DNA from: Contendibacter sp031732755
Lineage (GTDB): Bacteria; Pseudomonadota; Gammaproteobacteria; Competibacterales; Competibacteraceae
NCBI GenBank assembly: GCA_031732755.1
Contig: JAVMKI010000045.1
Coordinates: 55,922 to 119,921, forward strand
Direction of reading: 5' to 3'
Length of the DNA: 64,000 bases
The stretch's first letter is position 1, and each line of letters starts with the position of its first letter. Under the pieces are notes generated by a model. It searched no databases and was not told where the DNA came from. It was given only the letters and a program-made list of their open reading frames with translations. The position numbers and the translations under genes were made by a program. This document shows positions 27,747-36,835 of the stretch, in pieces.

Positions 27747-28121
27747 TCAGGAAGATCGGGCAAGCAGGTAAACGCCGATGATGATAAACCCGATGCCGAG
27801 CCAGCGCCCAGCATTCAACGCTTCGCCGAACAGGTACCAGGCGGCGATGGCGTTGACGACGTAGCCGATGGACAGCATCGGGTAGGCGATGCTGACTGGA
27901 ACGCGAGAGAGCGCCAGGATCCACACCAACACACTGATTCCGTAACAGGCGAAACCGCCAAGGAAATGCGGATTGGTGGCAATGGTCCAGACCAGCGGCA
28001 GCGCGTTGGCGATGGTGGGCGTGATCACGCCGAGCGTGTTCGTGCCGGCCTTGAGCAACAATTGCGCGGTGGCGTTGAGCAGCACGCCGGTCAGAATCAG
28101 GGCGAAGCTGGCGGCGGTCAT
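27747..28121 (-). CDS. arnE: Small four-helix transporter, ArnE/EmrE-like flippase subunit
   Basis: The 124-residue protein has four hydrophobic segments in an SMR/EamA-like pattern (ALILTGVLLNATAQLLLKAG; ILALSRVPVSIAYPMLSIGY; LGIGFIIIGVYLLA). In E. coli, ArnE and ArnF together flip undecaprenyl-phosphate-Ara4N. Here only one such gene is present, between arnT and arnB, so it may work as a homodimer. It overlaps arnT by four bases. Confidence 0.8.
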   Translation of the reverse strand: MTAASFALILTGVLLNATAQLLLKAGTNTLGVITPTIANALPLVWTIATNPHFLGGFACYGISVLVWILALSRVPVSIAYPMLSIGYVVNAIAAWYLFGEALNAGRWLGIGFIIIGVYLLARSS

Positions 28122-29842
28122 TGGCGGCTCACGATGACCCGACGCGGGTCGCGGGCCAGTACCCGCATCGGCAATCCCTCCTGGGTGAAGCGCTCGTAAT
28201 TGGCCGGGTTCATCATTGCATATCCCTGCTCCAGTCCAACCCATCGCGGTTTCCAGTCCGCGACCCGCGCAATGCCCTTCTGAGGTTCCGCGTCCAGGCC
28301 GAGGGCAAATTCGTTAATGTACTGCACCAGCGTAACGGGTCGTTTAAGGTAGAACGGTAGTGTTTGATCGTACATTTGGATGCTGTAAAAGGGAACACGG
28401 TGATCGCGCAACCCTGGAGTCGCTTCGATTTCCCGGACGATATGGTAGCTTGAGGATAACCGCGACAGTTCGTCATGACCGTCCACCGCCAAGATGCCTG
28501 CCACCAGACTGCCAAATGCCAGCATGACGATGCCGCCGGAGCGAGTGGCGTAACGGCGGAATAGCCAGGCCGCCGCGACCGCGCCGGCGGTGAAGCTGAA
28601 CACCGAGGCCTGAATCCACGGCACATAGTTCCCGACGATTTCGACCGGCGACGATTCCTTGGAAAACACGCGGGCGATGCGCTCGCCGCCGATCAACACC
28701 ACCAGCAGCGCCGCGCCGCCGACCGCAGCCAGTCCCCAGGCGAAACGGCTCAGTGTCGCCGGGGCCATCCGCTGCATCTCCACCACCGCGAACAGCGCCA
28801 GGGCAGGGAACACGGGCAGGATGTAGGACGGTAGCTTGGAATGCGAAGCGCTGAAGAACAGGAAAATGAATGCCGCCCAGACGAGCAAGAATCGCGGTAT
28901 TTGCAGCGTTCCCGGCGGGCCTTCCCGCCGCCAGCCCTCACGTAGTCGGACAGCGAGCAGTCGGACAGCGATGAAAGGGGTCCAAGGCATTGCTCCAAAT
29001 AGCAGAATGGGAACGAAGTACCACCAGGCTCCCTTGCGGTGGTGGACATCGGTGAGGAAGCGCGCGAAGTGCTCATGGATGAAAAAGAAGCGGGCGAATT
29101 CGTCGTTGGCCAGCGATACGGCGACGAACCAGGGGACGGTGATCAGCAGGAACAGCGCCAGTCCCTTGCCGAGATGCAAGCGAGTCAGTAACCACCAGTC
29201 GCGCTCGATCAACACGTAGATCGCCAGCACCGCTCCCGGCAGCACCAAACCGATCAGTCCCTTGCTCAGTACGGCCAGGGCCAGCGCCGCCCAAACCACC
29301 AACATCCCGTTGCGGTTTTCGGTGGGAGTCGCGCCGGGACGCTGAGCCAGCAGGAAGCTGAGCAGGGCGATGGTGAGAAACGCCGCCAAGCCAGCATCCA
29401 GGGTATTGAGATGGGACTCGATGACGAAACCGCTACAGCCGCCCAGCGCCGCCGCCGCCGAGAGGGCGATTTCCTCGTCGCCATACAACCGGCGGACCGC
29501 CCAGAACATCAGCAACACGCTGGCGAACGTCGTGGTTGCCGGCCACCAGCGCGCGGTCCAGTGGTGTTCGCCGAAGATTCGAAACGCCGCCGCCGTCGCC
29601 CAGTACTGCAACGGCGGTTTCTCGAAATACTTGAGATCGTTCAGTCGGGGCGTCACCCAGTCGCCGGACAGAGCCATCTCCCGCCCGATTTCGGCGTAGC
29701 GACCCTCGTCGGGATCGACCAACTTGCGGCCTTCGAGATTACCGAACCAGATTGCGGTGAAGAGGATCAGCAAGATCGCCGGCAGGAGTTTAGGTAATCG
29801 CATATGAGGCTGAAAGCATTTGAATGAAGACCGGTGATCCAT
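28118..29842 (-). CDS. arnT: 4-amino-4-deoxy-L-arabinose transferase (ArnT-like GT-C)
   Basis: The 574-residue protein has about 12 membrane segments. The GT83 N-terminal pattern is LVDPDEGRYAEIGREMALSG, then DLKYFEKPPLQYW. The acidic DPDE loop and the FEKPPLQYW block are the substrate/lipid site of ArnT. It moves Ara4N from undecaprenyl phosphate to lipid A phosphate at the periplasmic face, lowering the negative charge that polymyxin binds. The ATG at 29842 has TAGGAG nine bases upstream. A second ATG at 29803 is possible. Confidence 0.88.
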   Translation of the reverse strand: MDHRSSFKCFQPHMRLPKLLPAILLILFTAIWFGNLEGRKLVDPDEGRYAEIGREMALSGDWVTPRLNDLKYFEKPPLQYWATAAAFRIFGEHHWTARWWPATTTFASVLLMFWAVRRLYGDEEIALSAAAALGGCSGFVIESHLNTLDAGLAAFLTIALLSFLLAQRPGATPTENRNGMLVVWAALALAVLSKGLIGLVLPGAVLAIYVLIERDWWLLTRLHLGKGLALFLLITVPWFVAVSLANDEFARFFFIHEHFARFLTDVHHRKGAWWYFVPILLFGAMPWTPFIAVRLLAVRLREGWRREGPPGTLQIPRFLLVWAAFIFLFFSASHSKLPSYILPVFPALALFAVVEMQRMAPATLSRFAWGLAAVGGAALLVVLIGGERIARVFSKESSPVEIVGNYVPWIQASVFSFTAGAVAAAWLFRRYATRSGGIVMLAFGSLVAGILAVDGHDELSRLSSSYHIVREIEATPGLRDHRVPFYSIQMYDQTLPFYLKRPVTLVQYINEFALGLDAEPQKGIARVADWKPRWVGLEQGYAMMNPANYERFTQEGLPMRVLARDPRRVIVSRQ

Positions 29843-29867
29843 TAGCGTTGGCTCCTATTTTCTTGTC

Positions 29868-31142
29868 TCAAGGTCCGAGGGTTCGGGACCAGGGGAGTGA
29901 GCTTTTGCCTTCCGTTGGGTGAAACGCCTTTTCCTTCAGGACATCGCGCAATTGCTTCAGTACGGCCTCGGGCTTGATGACTTGCAGACACACGTTGTCG
30001 ATGCATGGGGTCTTGCGATGGTTGGCCGCGCTCACGCAGGGCGAGCAGGCGAGGCCGGCGTAAATCGGCGTGCTGTTGCCGAGAGAACCGTAGAGGCGGG
30101 GCGTTTCCGGGCCAAAAATCACAAAGGTGCGAAGCTTCGTAACCGCCGAGAAATGGCCCGGTCCCGAGTCGTTGGTCAACATGACTTCGGCGATTGCATA
30201 CAACGCGGGCAATTCCTCAAGTTGTTGGCGACCAGCGAAATTGACGCAACGGCCGTCCCCGACCCGCCGTTTTAGCGCCTCCGCTTCCTCGCGCTCCGCC
30301 GGGGCTCCGGTGATCAAGACCAGCAAATCCTCGTATTCAGTTAACAGCCCACGCATGACTGCCACGAAATAATCGGGCATCCAACGCCGTTGCGGCAGTA
30401 AGTCGCTGGCGTTGGGATTGATCAATACCACTCGGTGGTACTGCCCGTCATAGGGAGGATATTCATGGCGGATACGCTCGCGCATCGCGGCAATAGCGCC
30501 CTCATTGACTTTGGCGCACGCCAGCCTGATCTCATTGTCGTCGATCTGCGTCTTGGAAAACGGCAATTCTTCCCGATCCACCAAGGCGGCGTTGACTAGC
30601 GCGATAAAATTCTTGGCAATGTGCAGATGGGGGTTATAAGCCACCCGATGGGTTAACAGATGACCTCGATATAAACCTTCGTTATAAAATGCGTGGAAAC
30701 CAATCCGTTTTACGGCACCGGACAAGCCAGTCAGCAAGGCACTGTAGCGTGAAAACAGTTCCAAATCGATGACGGTATCAATCCCGTGTCGTCGTGCCCA
30801 GATCAGAAAGCGTAGGCTATCCGTGACTAGATTCAAGAATCCATCCGCGCGGATCGTGAACACATGATTTTCTGGTATCGTGTTCAACAGGCGCAAACTG
30901 GCCGCATTGGATTTGAAAATCAGAAAATACAATTCGGCATTACCTATTTGCCGCATCTTTCTCATGGCGGGATCGGCCAGAATGGCGCTCCCCATTTCGG
31001 ATAGCTCGATAAACAATACTCTGCGTGAATGCTTCAGCGATTGTCTGATGAACAGGTTGACAAAGCGAGCCAGTAGAGTCGCTAGGAGGCACAGTGGAAC
31101 TCCAGCGAAATAATCCACTTTTCGCATGGTATCGATTTTCAT
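29868..31142 (-). CDS. Family 9 glycosyltransferase (heptosyltransferase-like)
   Basis: This 424-residue protein begins with an N-terminal hydrophobic stretch and RRVLFIELSEMGSAILADPA. It ends with the family 9 signature MLTNDSGPGHFSAV and FGPETPRLYGSLG. Family 9 enzymes (WaaC, WaaF, WaaQ and similar) add heptoses or other sugars to LPS core on the cytoplasmic face. Four cysteines near the end (GLACSPCVSAAN, PCIDNVCLQ) are typical of the RfaQ-like branch. The start overlaps the upstream flippase gene by four bases (ATGA). An alternative ATG lies five codons in. The donor sugar cannot be told. Confidence 0.8.
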   Translation of the reverse strand: MKIDTMRKVDYFAGVPLCLLATLLARFVNLFIRQSLKHSRRVLFIELSEMGSAILADPAMRKMRQIGNAELYFLIFKSNAASLRLLNTIPENHVFTIRADGFLNLVTDSLRFLIWARRHGIDTVIDLELFSRYSALLTGLSGAVKRIGFHAFYNEGLYRGHLLTHRVAYNPHLHIAKNFIALVNAALVDREELPFSKTQIDDNEIRLACAKVNEGAIAAMRERIRHEYPPYDGQYHRVVLINPNASDLLPQRRWMPDYFVAVMRGLLTEYEDLLVLITGAPAEREEAEALKRRVGDGRCVNFAGRQQLEELPALYAIAEVMLTNDSGPGHFSAVTKLRTFVIFGPETPRLYGSLGNSTPIYAGLACSPCVSAANHRKTPCIDNVCLQVIKPEAVLKQLRDVLKEKAFHPTEGKSSLPWSRTLGP

Positions 31143-32083
31143 AGCAGGTTTTTACGGCTTCCAAGATAGATGATAAAACCGGGTAGACTCACGCCGATCT
31201 GCATCAACCCATAGAGAATGGACATGGCCAAAACGGTCGCCTTATCGGTGCCGATCAATGAGAACAAAGCCACCAGAACCCCTTCACGTATGCCCCAGCC
31301 AGCTAGGGAAACGGGGATAATCGTCAGAAAAATTGCTGGTGGTATGATGATGAAATAGGTTACGAGATCATGGCGCAAGCCTAAAGCGAAGCCGGTCGTC
31401 GAGAAACTCAGAATGGCCAATACTGGAACGAGTAGAGATGATCCGACCAATAGGGCACGATTCTTCGAAAGAGCCTGATGCAATTTTTCCGATAGGATCC
31501 TTACGCTTCTCAAACGGGGACGAGCATCAAACCAGGATAGATGTCTTAGGGAAGATGCGACCGCAAAGCCGACCAAGCTACCCATCACGAGCAATATGGT
31601 CAGGTGATAAATCGGGCCTGGGAGTAGGTCGGGCTTGAACAGGTATGCCGAGAGATTTAGCCACATCAAAGCGGTGAGACCAGTGATTCGGTCCAGCATA
31701 ATGCCATACAGTGCATCCCGTTTGCGGAATCCTCGACTGGCCACGTCGAGCACCTTGAGCGCATCGCCACCAATACTGGTCGGCAACCCTTGATTAAAGA
31801 ATGAGGCTTTGAAGTAACTGCGCCAATAGAATGAAAGGGATTGACCAAAACCCAGGTTGCGCATGATTAATTGCCAGCGATACGCCGATAGACTGGCGCT
31901 ACCGAACTGCATGAGTGATGCGGTCAATAGAAATTCTGGTTTGGTTCGCTTCACTATGCTCCATATTTGGTCGATATCGATGGAACGTAGGATGAGGAAG
32001 AAAATTGATATGGTCACTAAGATTCTGAATGACAGTTTAATCAATGAATTCTTCAAGATGATGGAGATGAAGTGTTTAATCAT
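31139..32083 (-). CDS. Lysylphosphatidylglycerol synthase TM-like (flippase-like) membrane protein
   Basis: The 314-residue protein has seven or eight membrane helices of the LPG-synthase transmembrane-domain type. Examples are RSYFKASFFNQGLPTSIGGDALKV and SLAGWGIREGVLVALFSLIG. The conserved N-Q-x-L-P-T-S-x-G-G-D block and the W-G-I-R-E block are clear. There is no aminoacyl-transfer domain. Stand-alone members are often found with LPS or polyprenyl-sugar genes and are thought to move lipid-linked substrates. Lower GC than the arn genes downstream. Confidence 0.78.
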   Translation of the reverse strand: MIKHFISIILKNSLIKLSFRILVTISIFFLILRSIDIDQIWSIVKRTKPEFLLTASLMQFGSASLSAYRWQLIMRNLGFGQSLSFYWRSYFKASFFNQGLPTSIGGDALKVLDVASRGFRKRDALYGIMLDRITGLTALMWLNLSAYLFKPDLLPGPIYHLTILLVMGSLVGFAVASSLRHLSWFDARPRLRSVRILSEKLHQALSKNRALLVGSSLLVPVLAILSFSTTGFALGLRHDLVTYFIIIPPAIFLTIIPVSLAGWGIREGVLVALFSLIGTDKATVLAMSILYGLMQIGVSLPGFIIYLGSRKNLL

Positions 32084-32117
32084 GCTACTGAATGTGGGCG
32101 TGAAAGATGTTCGAATG

Positions 32118-34142
32118 TTAATCGCCTAATATCATCGGCGGCATATTTTTTGATGGATGATTTTGATATTCCCTTACCAAAAGACAATAATAGCGACCGA
32201 TCCATTTTCCATTTTTAGAGAAGGTGATTTCTTTGATGCCATCTTCTTGTCGCACGCGTGAATAGACCTCATCACTGGTCAGGTTGGTAATACTTTTGCT
32301 AATCAGCAACATGGTCTTCTTGTTCTGTCTTTCACTGGGAAACCAATACTCGTACATTAGGCCCTTCCCACCAAATAGGTGCCAACTAGAGGTTTGGAAT
32401 GCTGGTTTAGGACTCACTCGTTCATTTGAAATTGTGATGGCTTCGGTGCGATAAAACGCAAGCCCGCTGGCAATCCTGTTCCTATCCATGCCGACTACCA
32501 ATATTTTTTCATTGGTTTCGCGTTCGATCTGCTCCACCAGTTTTTCGACTTCGTCTCCAAAGCTCCGCCATCCCAGTAAATACAGATTTTGTGGATACGG
32601 GATACCAGGAAATCCTAGACTTAAATAATGCAGGGCGGCGCCATAGCAGACCAAGCAGGTCACAATCGTCGTTGGCCATGCACGCTGACTCCACGTAAGC
32701 AGTTTGCCGCCGCCGGATTGCGAACCAAGAAAACCACGATTGGCGATCAAGGCGATATAAGAGACAATGCCCAACCAGCAGGGAGCCGTCCAGTGAAATT
32801 TAGTTTCTCTAAACAAACTCAGCGCCAGAAAAACGGCGACTGGGGAGAACGTGAGCACCATGAGTAGAAGATAGCTACGATCCATGATGTTATGGATTGC
32901 GCTACTGGATTTGTTATGTTCGCTGGAAAAGACTGCATTTTTGTATAACAGGATCACGATCAACGAAACGAACCCCGTCGGCGTGATGATCAGGATGATA
33001 CTCGATATAAAATAAGGCAGGGAGAATTCGAATCGTTCAGCTACTCTATCATGGCTCTGATAAAAAAATGAGGCCCATTCATGCTCGGCATTCCAGGCAA
33101 TGACTGGCAAAAATATAATAATGGCGGTGATGATGGCTAAATATGGTTCTGGTTTGAATATCCACTTTCTGGAATGGCGATCAACTAGAATGAACAGCAC
33201 GGCGGCGGGACCTAGCAGTACCATGGTGTATTTTGAGAGCATTCCCAATCCAATGGAAATTCCGATTCCTATCCAAGCCAGGCGTTGTTCGTTGATCAAC
33301 GCCTGGTAAAAATAATAAAGCGCCGCTGCCCAACAGGCGATCAGTGGGGCGTCGGGGGTCATGACCCACCCAGCGGCAAAGTAAACAGGCCATGTGGCCA
33401 TTAGTAGTAGGGTTTGAACGGCACTGGATCGATCATGAACCTTACAGGCTAATTTGTAGGAAAAAAAGGCTGCGATCAACCAACAGGCAAAGGCACCAAA
33501 CCGAACGGCAAACTCGTTGTCCCCCATCATTTTTGTGAAAACTTCTATGATCCAGGCAACCATTGGCGGATGATCCAGATACCCGATATCCAGATGCTGG
33601 GCATAGTTCCAGTAATAAGCTTCTTCATAGAAAAGCTCTGGTGATCCTAAATAGGAAAGCCGTAAGAAAACTGAGTAGATCATCAAGATGATGGTAAGAT
33701 GACCTGGGTTTGATCCAAATTCAGGAAAATTGAATTCCAGCGAGGGGGTAAAATAGGCTCTAACAAGGTGACTGCATATGGAAGAGATGAAAACACAGAG
33801 GATTATAGTAGCTCCGGGCGAAATAAGATTTGACTGCGCCAAGGATGCCAAAATTCCTCCACGCAGAAATATGATTAGTAGAACTATAACAATCAATTGC
33901 TTTATAGGGGGATATTTTACTTCGTTATGATACCAGATCGTGTGAAGGAAATAGCTGGTTCCGGATGCTACCAGGAAACTCGTGATATGCGAAAAACTCA
34001 ACGAGAATCCTTGGCTATGAAGAAGACTCAGTACACCGAGATCGATGGCGAGTTTCAGTAGGTTGATGACAAGATAGCGGAGCTTGTTGGATGATGGGAT
34101 GCCAACCCTTACCAACTCCGCTGCTCGCTTAAGCATGCACAT
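32118..34142 (-). CDS. GtrA-like domain fused to a GT39-type glycosyltransferase
   Basis: The 674-residue polytopic protein appears to have two parts. Residues ~15-135 resemble a four-helix GtrA flippase (INLLKLAIDLGVLSLLHSQG, then SFLVASGTSYFLHTIWY). Residues ~150-674 resemble a GT39/ArnT-like GT-C enzyme with the acidic first-loop block YEEAYYWNYAQHLDIGYLDH, followed by PPMVAWI. The latter pattern (ExYYW--H-DxxYxDHPP) is typical of dolichyl-phosphate-mannose-type transferases. A fusion would join flipping of a polyprenyl-sugar with its transfer. The gene is clearly AT-richer than its neighbours. It starts 18 bases after the outer-membrane protein gene. Confidence 0.75.
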   Translation of the reverse strand: MCMLKRAAELVRVGIPSSNKLRYLVINLLKLAIDLGVLSLLHSQGFSLSFSHITSFLVASGTSYFLHTIWYHNEVKYPPIKQLIVIVLLIIFLRGGILASLAQSNLISPGATIILCVFISSICSHLVRAYFTPSLEFNFPEFGSNPGHLTIILMIYSVFLRLSYLGSPELFYEEAYYWNYAQHLDIGYLDHPPMVAWIIEVFTKMMGDNEFAVRFGAFACWLIAAFFSYKLACKVHDRSSAVQTLLLMATWPVYFAAGWVMTPDAPLIACWAAALYYFYQALINEQRLAWIGIGISIGLGMLSKYTMVLLGPAAVLFILVDRHSRKWIFKPEPYLAIITAIIIFLPVIAWNAEHEWASFFYQSHDRVAERFEFSLPYFISSIILIITPTGFVSLIVILLYKNAVFSSEHNKSSSAIHNIMDRSYLLLMVLTFSPVAVFLALSLFRETKFHWTAPCWLGIVSYIALIANRGFLGSQSGGGKLLTWSQRAWPTTIVTCLVCYGAALHYLSLGFPGIPYPQNLYLLGWRSFGDEVEKLVEQIERETNEKILVVGMDRNRIASGLAFYRTEAITISNERVSPKPAFQTSSWHLFGGKGLMYEYWFPSERQNKKTMLLISKSITNLTSDEVYSRVRQEDGIKEITFSKNGKWIGRYYCLLVREYQNHPSKNMPPMILGD

Positions 34143-34160
34143 TGGAAATCCAAGAAGTTT

Positions 34161-34682
34161 TTACCACTTGATGAGATCATAGCCAAAGGTGAACATGATA
34201 CCCGCTCCACCGAGCAGATTCATCTGCACGTTGAAGTCCCCGAATTTATAGCCCAACCCTGGTACGATACCTGGCGCCACGCCGTTACTGTTGAATGGGA
34301 TCTTATCCTCGTAAGGTTCTTTGTAGCCGAGCAGAATGCCGCCAGTCAGCTTGAAGTACGAGTTCTTGAAATATTCATTGTCGTTGATGAAGTCCAGCGA
34401 CCAGGATTTTCCAATGTAGAAATACTGGCATTTCTGGTCGAAGCTGTTATTGAAGTAAGATGCCCCTACGAGCCACCGCGAGGGGAATTGCAGCTCCAAT
34501 CCAACGAGCCATGAAAAATCGGCGTGTTCGGGGCTGGGATTGAAATGAATGGCGTCAGGAGCAACCTGCACCATGAGAACATCGCCCTCCTCCAAAAGGT
34601 TGGAACGGGCGTTGCCCACCATCAGCAAAGTGAAAACGATGAAGCAGAGGAACTCACGGAGTTTTGGGTAGCGAAGTGGCAT
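34161..34682 (-). CDS. Small outer-membrane beta-barrel protein, possibly acting on or near lipid A
   Basis: The 173-residue protein has a signal peptide (hydrophobic stretch FLCFIVFTLLMVGNARS). The rest is rich in alternating aromatic strands: WLVGLELQFPSRWLVGASYF, YFKLTGGILLGYKEPYEDK and VAPGIVPGLGYKFGDF. Homologues are often named sn-glycerol-3-phosphate transporter in databases, but nothing in the sequence looks like a transporter. Size and strand pattern recall PagP/PagL-type lipid A enzymes of the outer membrane. The start at 34682 places the signal peptide first. It heads the arn operon, which supports an envelope role. I cannot name a catalytic residue. Confidence 0.6.
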   Translation of the reverse strand: MPLRYPKLREFLCFIVFTLLMVGNARSNLLEEGDVLMVQVAPDAIHFNPSPEHADFSWLVGLELQFPSRWLVGASYFNNSFDQKCQYFYIGKSWSLDFINDNEYFKNSYFKLTGGILLGYKEPYEDKIPFNSNGVAPGIVPGLGYKFGDFNVQMNLLGGAGIMFTFGYDLIKW

Positions 34683-35056
34683 TGGAGACCTGGGGTTTGG
34701 ACCATGGTTGCGTCTGATGGACCACGCGGCGCGTGGAAGATTGCGGTGACGGTGGCAGGGAATGAACAATTGTAACCACCTGTCCTCAAAAGAGCATCGA
34801 AGGAATGGGTGCTGTTCGGCCTAGTGATCGCAAGTGATCGCAATGGGCGCATCCTTCTCAACTTGGCTCAGGCAGTCCGGTTTGGTTTGCGTGGGTCGAA
34901 CTAATGCAGGCATGGCGTTAGATTAACCTGTTCCATTGGCGGTGGGGTAGGGAATAAGGAGCGTCGGCAACTTCGCCTGTTGGCGGTCGAAACAACCTTA
35001 GCCGGTTTACCCGCCGCTCACAACCGTGGTAGAAGGCGGTGGTCACCGGCATTCGA
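34683..35056. other. Intergenic region upstream of the envelope operon
   Basis: These 374 bases hold no open frame that looks like a protein. They should contain the promoter of the 12-gene envelope operon (leftward) and the end of the MDR gene. I see a short direct repeat, AGTGATCGCA twice in a row near 34823-34843, but no clear sigma-70 promoter. Confidence 0.5.
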
Positions 35057-36061
35057 TCACACTGGGATAACAGGATAAACGATCCGGTGGCATAGCGCCC
35101 CATTCGGATTCTCGGTCAGTTCGGCCAGAATGCGCGGCAGGTCGGTGAATGGACTCTCGCCGCCGATCAGCGCGTCCAGCGCGGGATCGTCCAACAATGC
35201 CATCACGGTGGCCATGCGTCGCCGCTGATCCCAGCGCCGACGTTGCGCGGCGGCGATATGGCCGACTTGGGAGCTTTGGATTGTCAGCCGCTGGCTGTGG
35301 AACGCCTCGCCCAACGGCAGACTGACCGACCGCGCGCCAAACCAACTGGCTTCCACCACCGTCGCTTCAAAGCTCGCCAGACCCAGCGCGGTTGCCAGAC
35401 CAGCGGGTGAACCGCTGGCGTGAATCACGCAATCCCGTTCTCCTTCCGCCTGCTCCGGTAAGGCGAAGCGGACGCCCAGGTGGCGCGCGATGGTTTCCCG
35501 GCGCGGATCCACATCGACCAGTTGCACCGTGCAGCCCGGTAACCGTCCCGCCAGCCGCGCGATTAGACAACCGACCACGCCGGCGCCGATGACCGTGAGG
35601 CGGTCGCCCAGCCGGGGCGCGGCGTCCCACAGCACGTTGAGCGCGGTTTCCAGATTCGCCGCCAGCACCGCCCGACCGGCGGGAATCGCCGGTGGAACCG
35701 GCGTCAACGCCGCCACTGGAACCACGTAGCGGTCCTGATGCGGATACAGACAGAATACGGTGCGCCCGTGTAACGTGGCGGGACCGGCTTCGACCACGCC
35801 GACGTTGCAATAGCCATACTTGACCGGGGCCGGGAAATCACCCTGCTGAAACGGCGCGCGCATCGCCCGATACTGACTGGGCGGCACTTCGCCGCGAAAC
35901 ACCAGGCTTTCGGTGCCGCGACTGACGCTGGAATACAACGTCCGCACAAGCGCTTCGTCCGGATCGGGTGGTTTCAACCGCTCCGCGCGAATCTCGCCTC
36001 GACCGGGGGTCGCCAGCCAGAAGGCGCGCGCCGATAGGGATTCACCTGCTGTCATCGCCAT
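35057..36061 (-). CDS. Zinc-type alcohol dehydrogenase-like (MDR) oxidoreductase
   Basis: The 334-residue protein has an MDR fold. The N-terminal part is SSVSRGTESLVFRGEVP, as in the BchC-like branch, and the Rossmann motif is LTVIGAGVVGCLIARLAG. The common GHE zinc block is replaced by YGYCNVGVVE, so catalytic zinc binding is doubtful. The reaction is unknown. The ATG at 36061 is used; a TTG two codons upstream is also open. It is divergent from the CDP-alcohol phosphotransferase gene with only 24 bases between starts. That suggests shared control and a link to the lipid or polymer genes next door. Confidence 0.75.
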   Translation of the reverse strand: MAMTAGESLSARAFWLATPGRGEIRAERLKPPDPDEALVRTLYSSVSRGTESLVFRGEVPPSQYRAMRAPFQQGDFPAPVKYGYCNVGVVEAGPATLHGRTVFCLYPHQDRYVVPVAALTPVPPAIPAGRAVLAANLETALNVLWDAAPRLGDRLTVIGAGVVGCLIARLAGRLPGCTVQLVDVDPRRETIARHLGVRFALPEQAEGERDCVIHASGSPAGLATALGLASFEATVVEASWFGARSVSLPLGEAFHSQRLTIQSSQVGHIAAAQRRRWDQRRRMATVMALLDDPALDALIGGESPFTDLPRILAELTENPNGALCHRIVYPVIPV

Positions 36062-36085
36062 GCGCAACCATGGATCTATTCGCCG

Positions 36086-36835
36086 ATGTCAATGAATCGT
36101 TTGACCGTCTCGCCAGGTCGGTCCCTCCTGTTCAGCGCCCTGCGCCATGTCGCCGTCGTGCTGCCATTGGTGGCGGGGCTGGCGCTGATTTTAGCGGGCA
36201 ATTTCCAATTGCCGGTTGGCTATGTTTTCCAAGTCCTCGCCGCCTTCGTTGGCCTGTTCTTGGCGCTGCTACCGTTCCTGCCCCAGCATCAGCCCTTGCC
36301 GCGATTTGGCGCGGCCAACGGCGTCACTTTGTTGCGCGCCGGCATCGCCGCGTTGACCGCCGGGTTGATCGGTCGAGCGGCGTTGTCGCCAGGGTTGGTT
36401 TGGGCGCTGGTCGTACTGGCCGGCGTCGCGCTGGTTCTTGATGGCGTGGATGGTTGGCTGGCGCGGCGCGGCGGTTGGCAAACCCCGTTTGGCGCGCGAT
36501 TCGACATGGAAGTGGACGCCGCGTTCATTTTGATCCTGGCGATATTAGTCCATCAGATCGGCAAGGCCGGCGGCTGGGTGCTACTGTCGGGCGCGCTGCG
36601 CTATGGCTTCGTCGCGCTGGGTTATGTCCTGCCCTGGTTGCGCCAGCCGTTGCCGCCGCGTCGATGGCGCCAAGCCGTGTGCGTGATTCAGACCGCCGTG
36701 CTGGCGCTGTGCCTGGTCCCGTCCTGGCTTCCGCCGTGGACCACGGGGCTGGCGGCCGGCGCCTTGGCGCTGCTGGTGCTGTCCTTCACGGTGGATACGG
36801 TCTGGCTGGCCCGTCATGCGCCTCGGACCGGGTGA
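36086..36835 (+). CDS. CDP-alcohol phosphatidyltransferase family membrane enzyme
   Basis: The 249-residue protein has six or so membrane helices. It has the complete family signature D-G-x2-A-R-x8-G-x3-D-x3-D, seen as LDGVDGWLARRG followed by FGARFDMEVDA (first Asp about residue 119). These enzymes replace CMP of a CDP-alcohol by another alcohol to make phospholipids or related phosphodiesters. The N-terminal ~75 residues form extra hydrophobic segments. Its last 50 bases overlap, tail to tail, the end of the sulfatase-like gene on the other strand. Substrate unknown. Confidence 0.85.
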   Translation: MSMNRLTVSPGRSLLFSALRHVAVVLPLVAGLALILAGNFQLPVGYVFQVLAAFVGLFLALLPFLPQHQPLPRFGAANGVTLLRAGIAALTAGLIGRAALSPGLVWALVVLAGVALVLDGVDGWLARRGGWQTPFGARFDMEVDAAFILILAILVHQIGKAGGWVLLSGALRYGFVALGYVLPWLRQPLPPRRWRQAVCVIQTAVLALCLVPSWLPPWTTGLAAGALALLVLSFTVDTVWLARHAPRTG

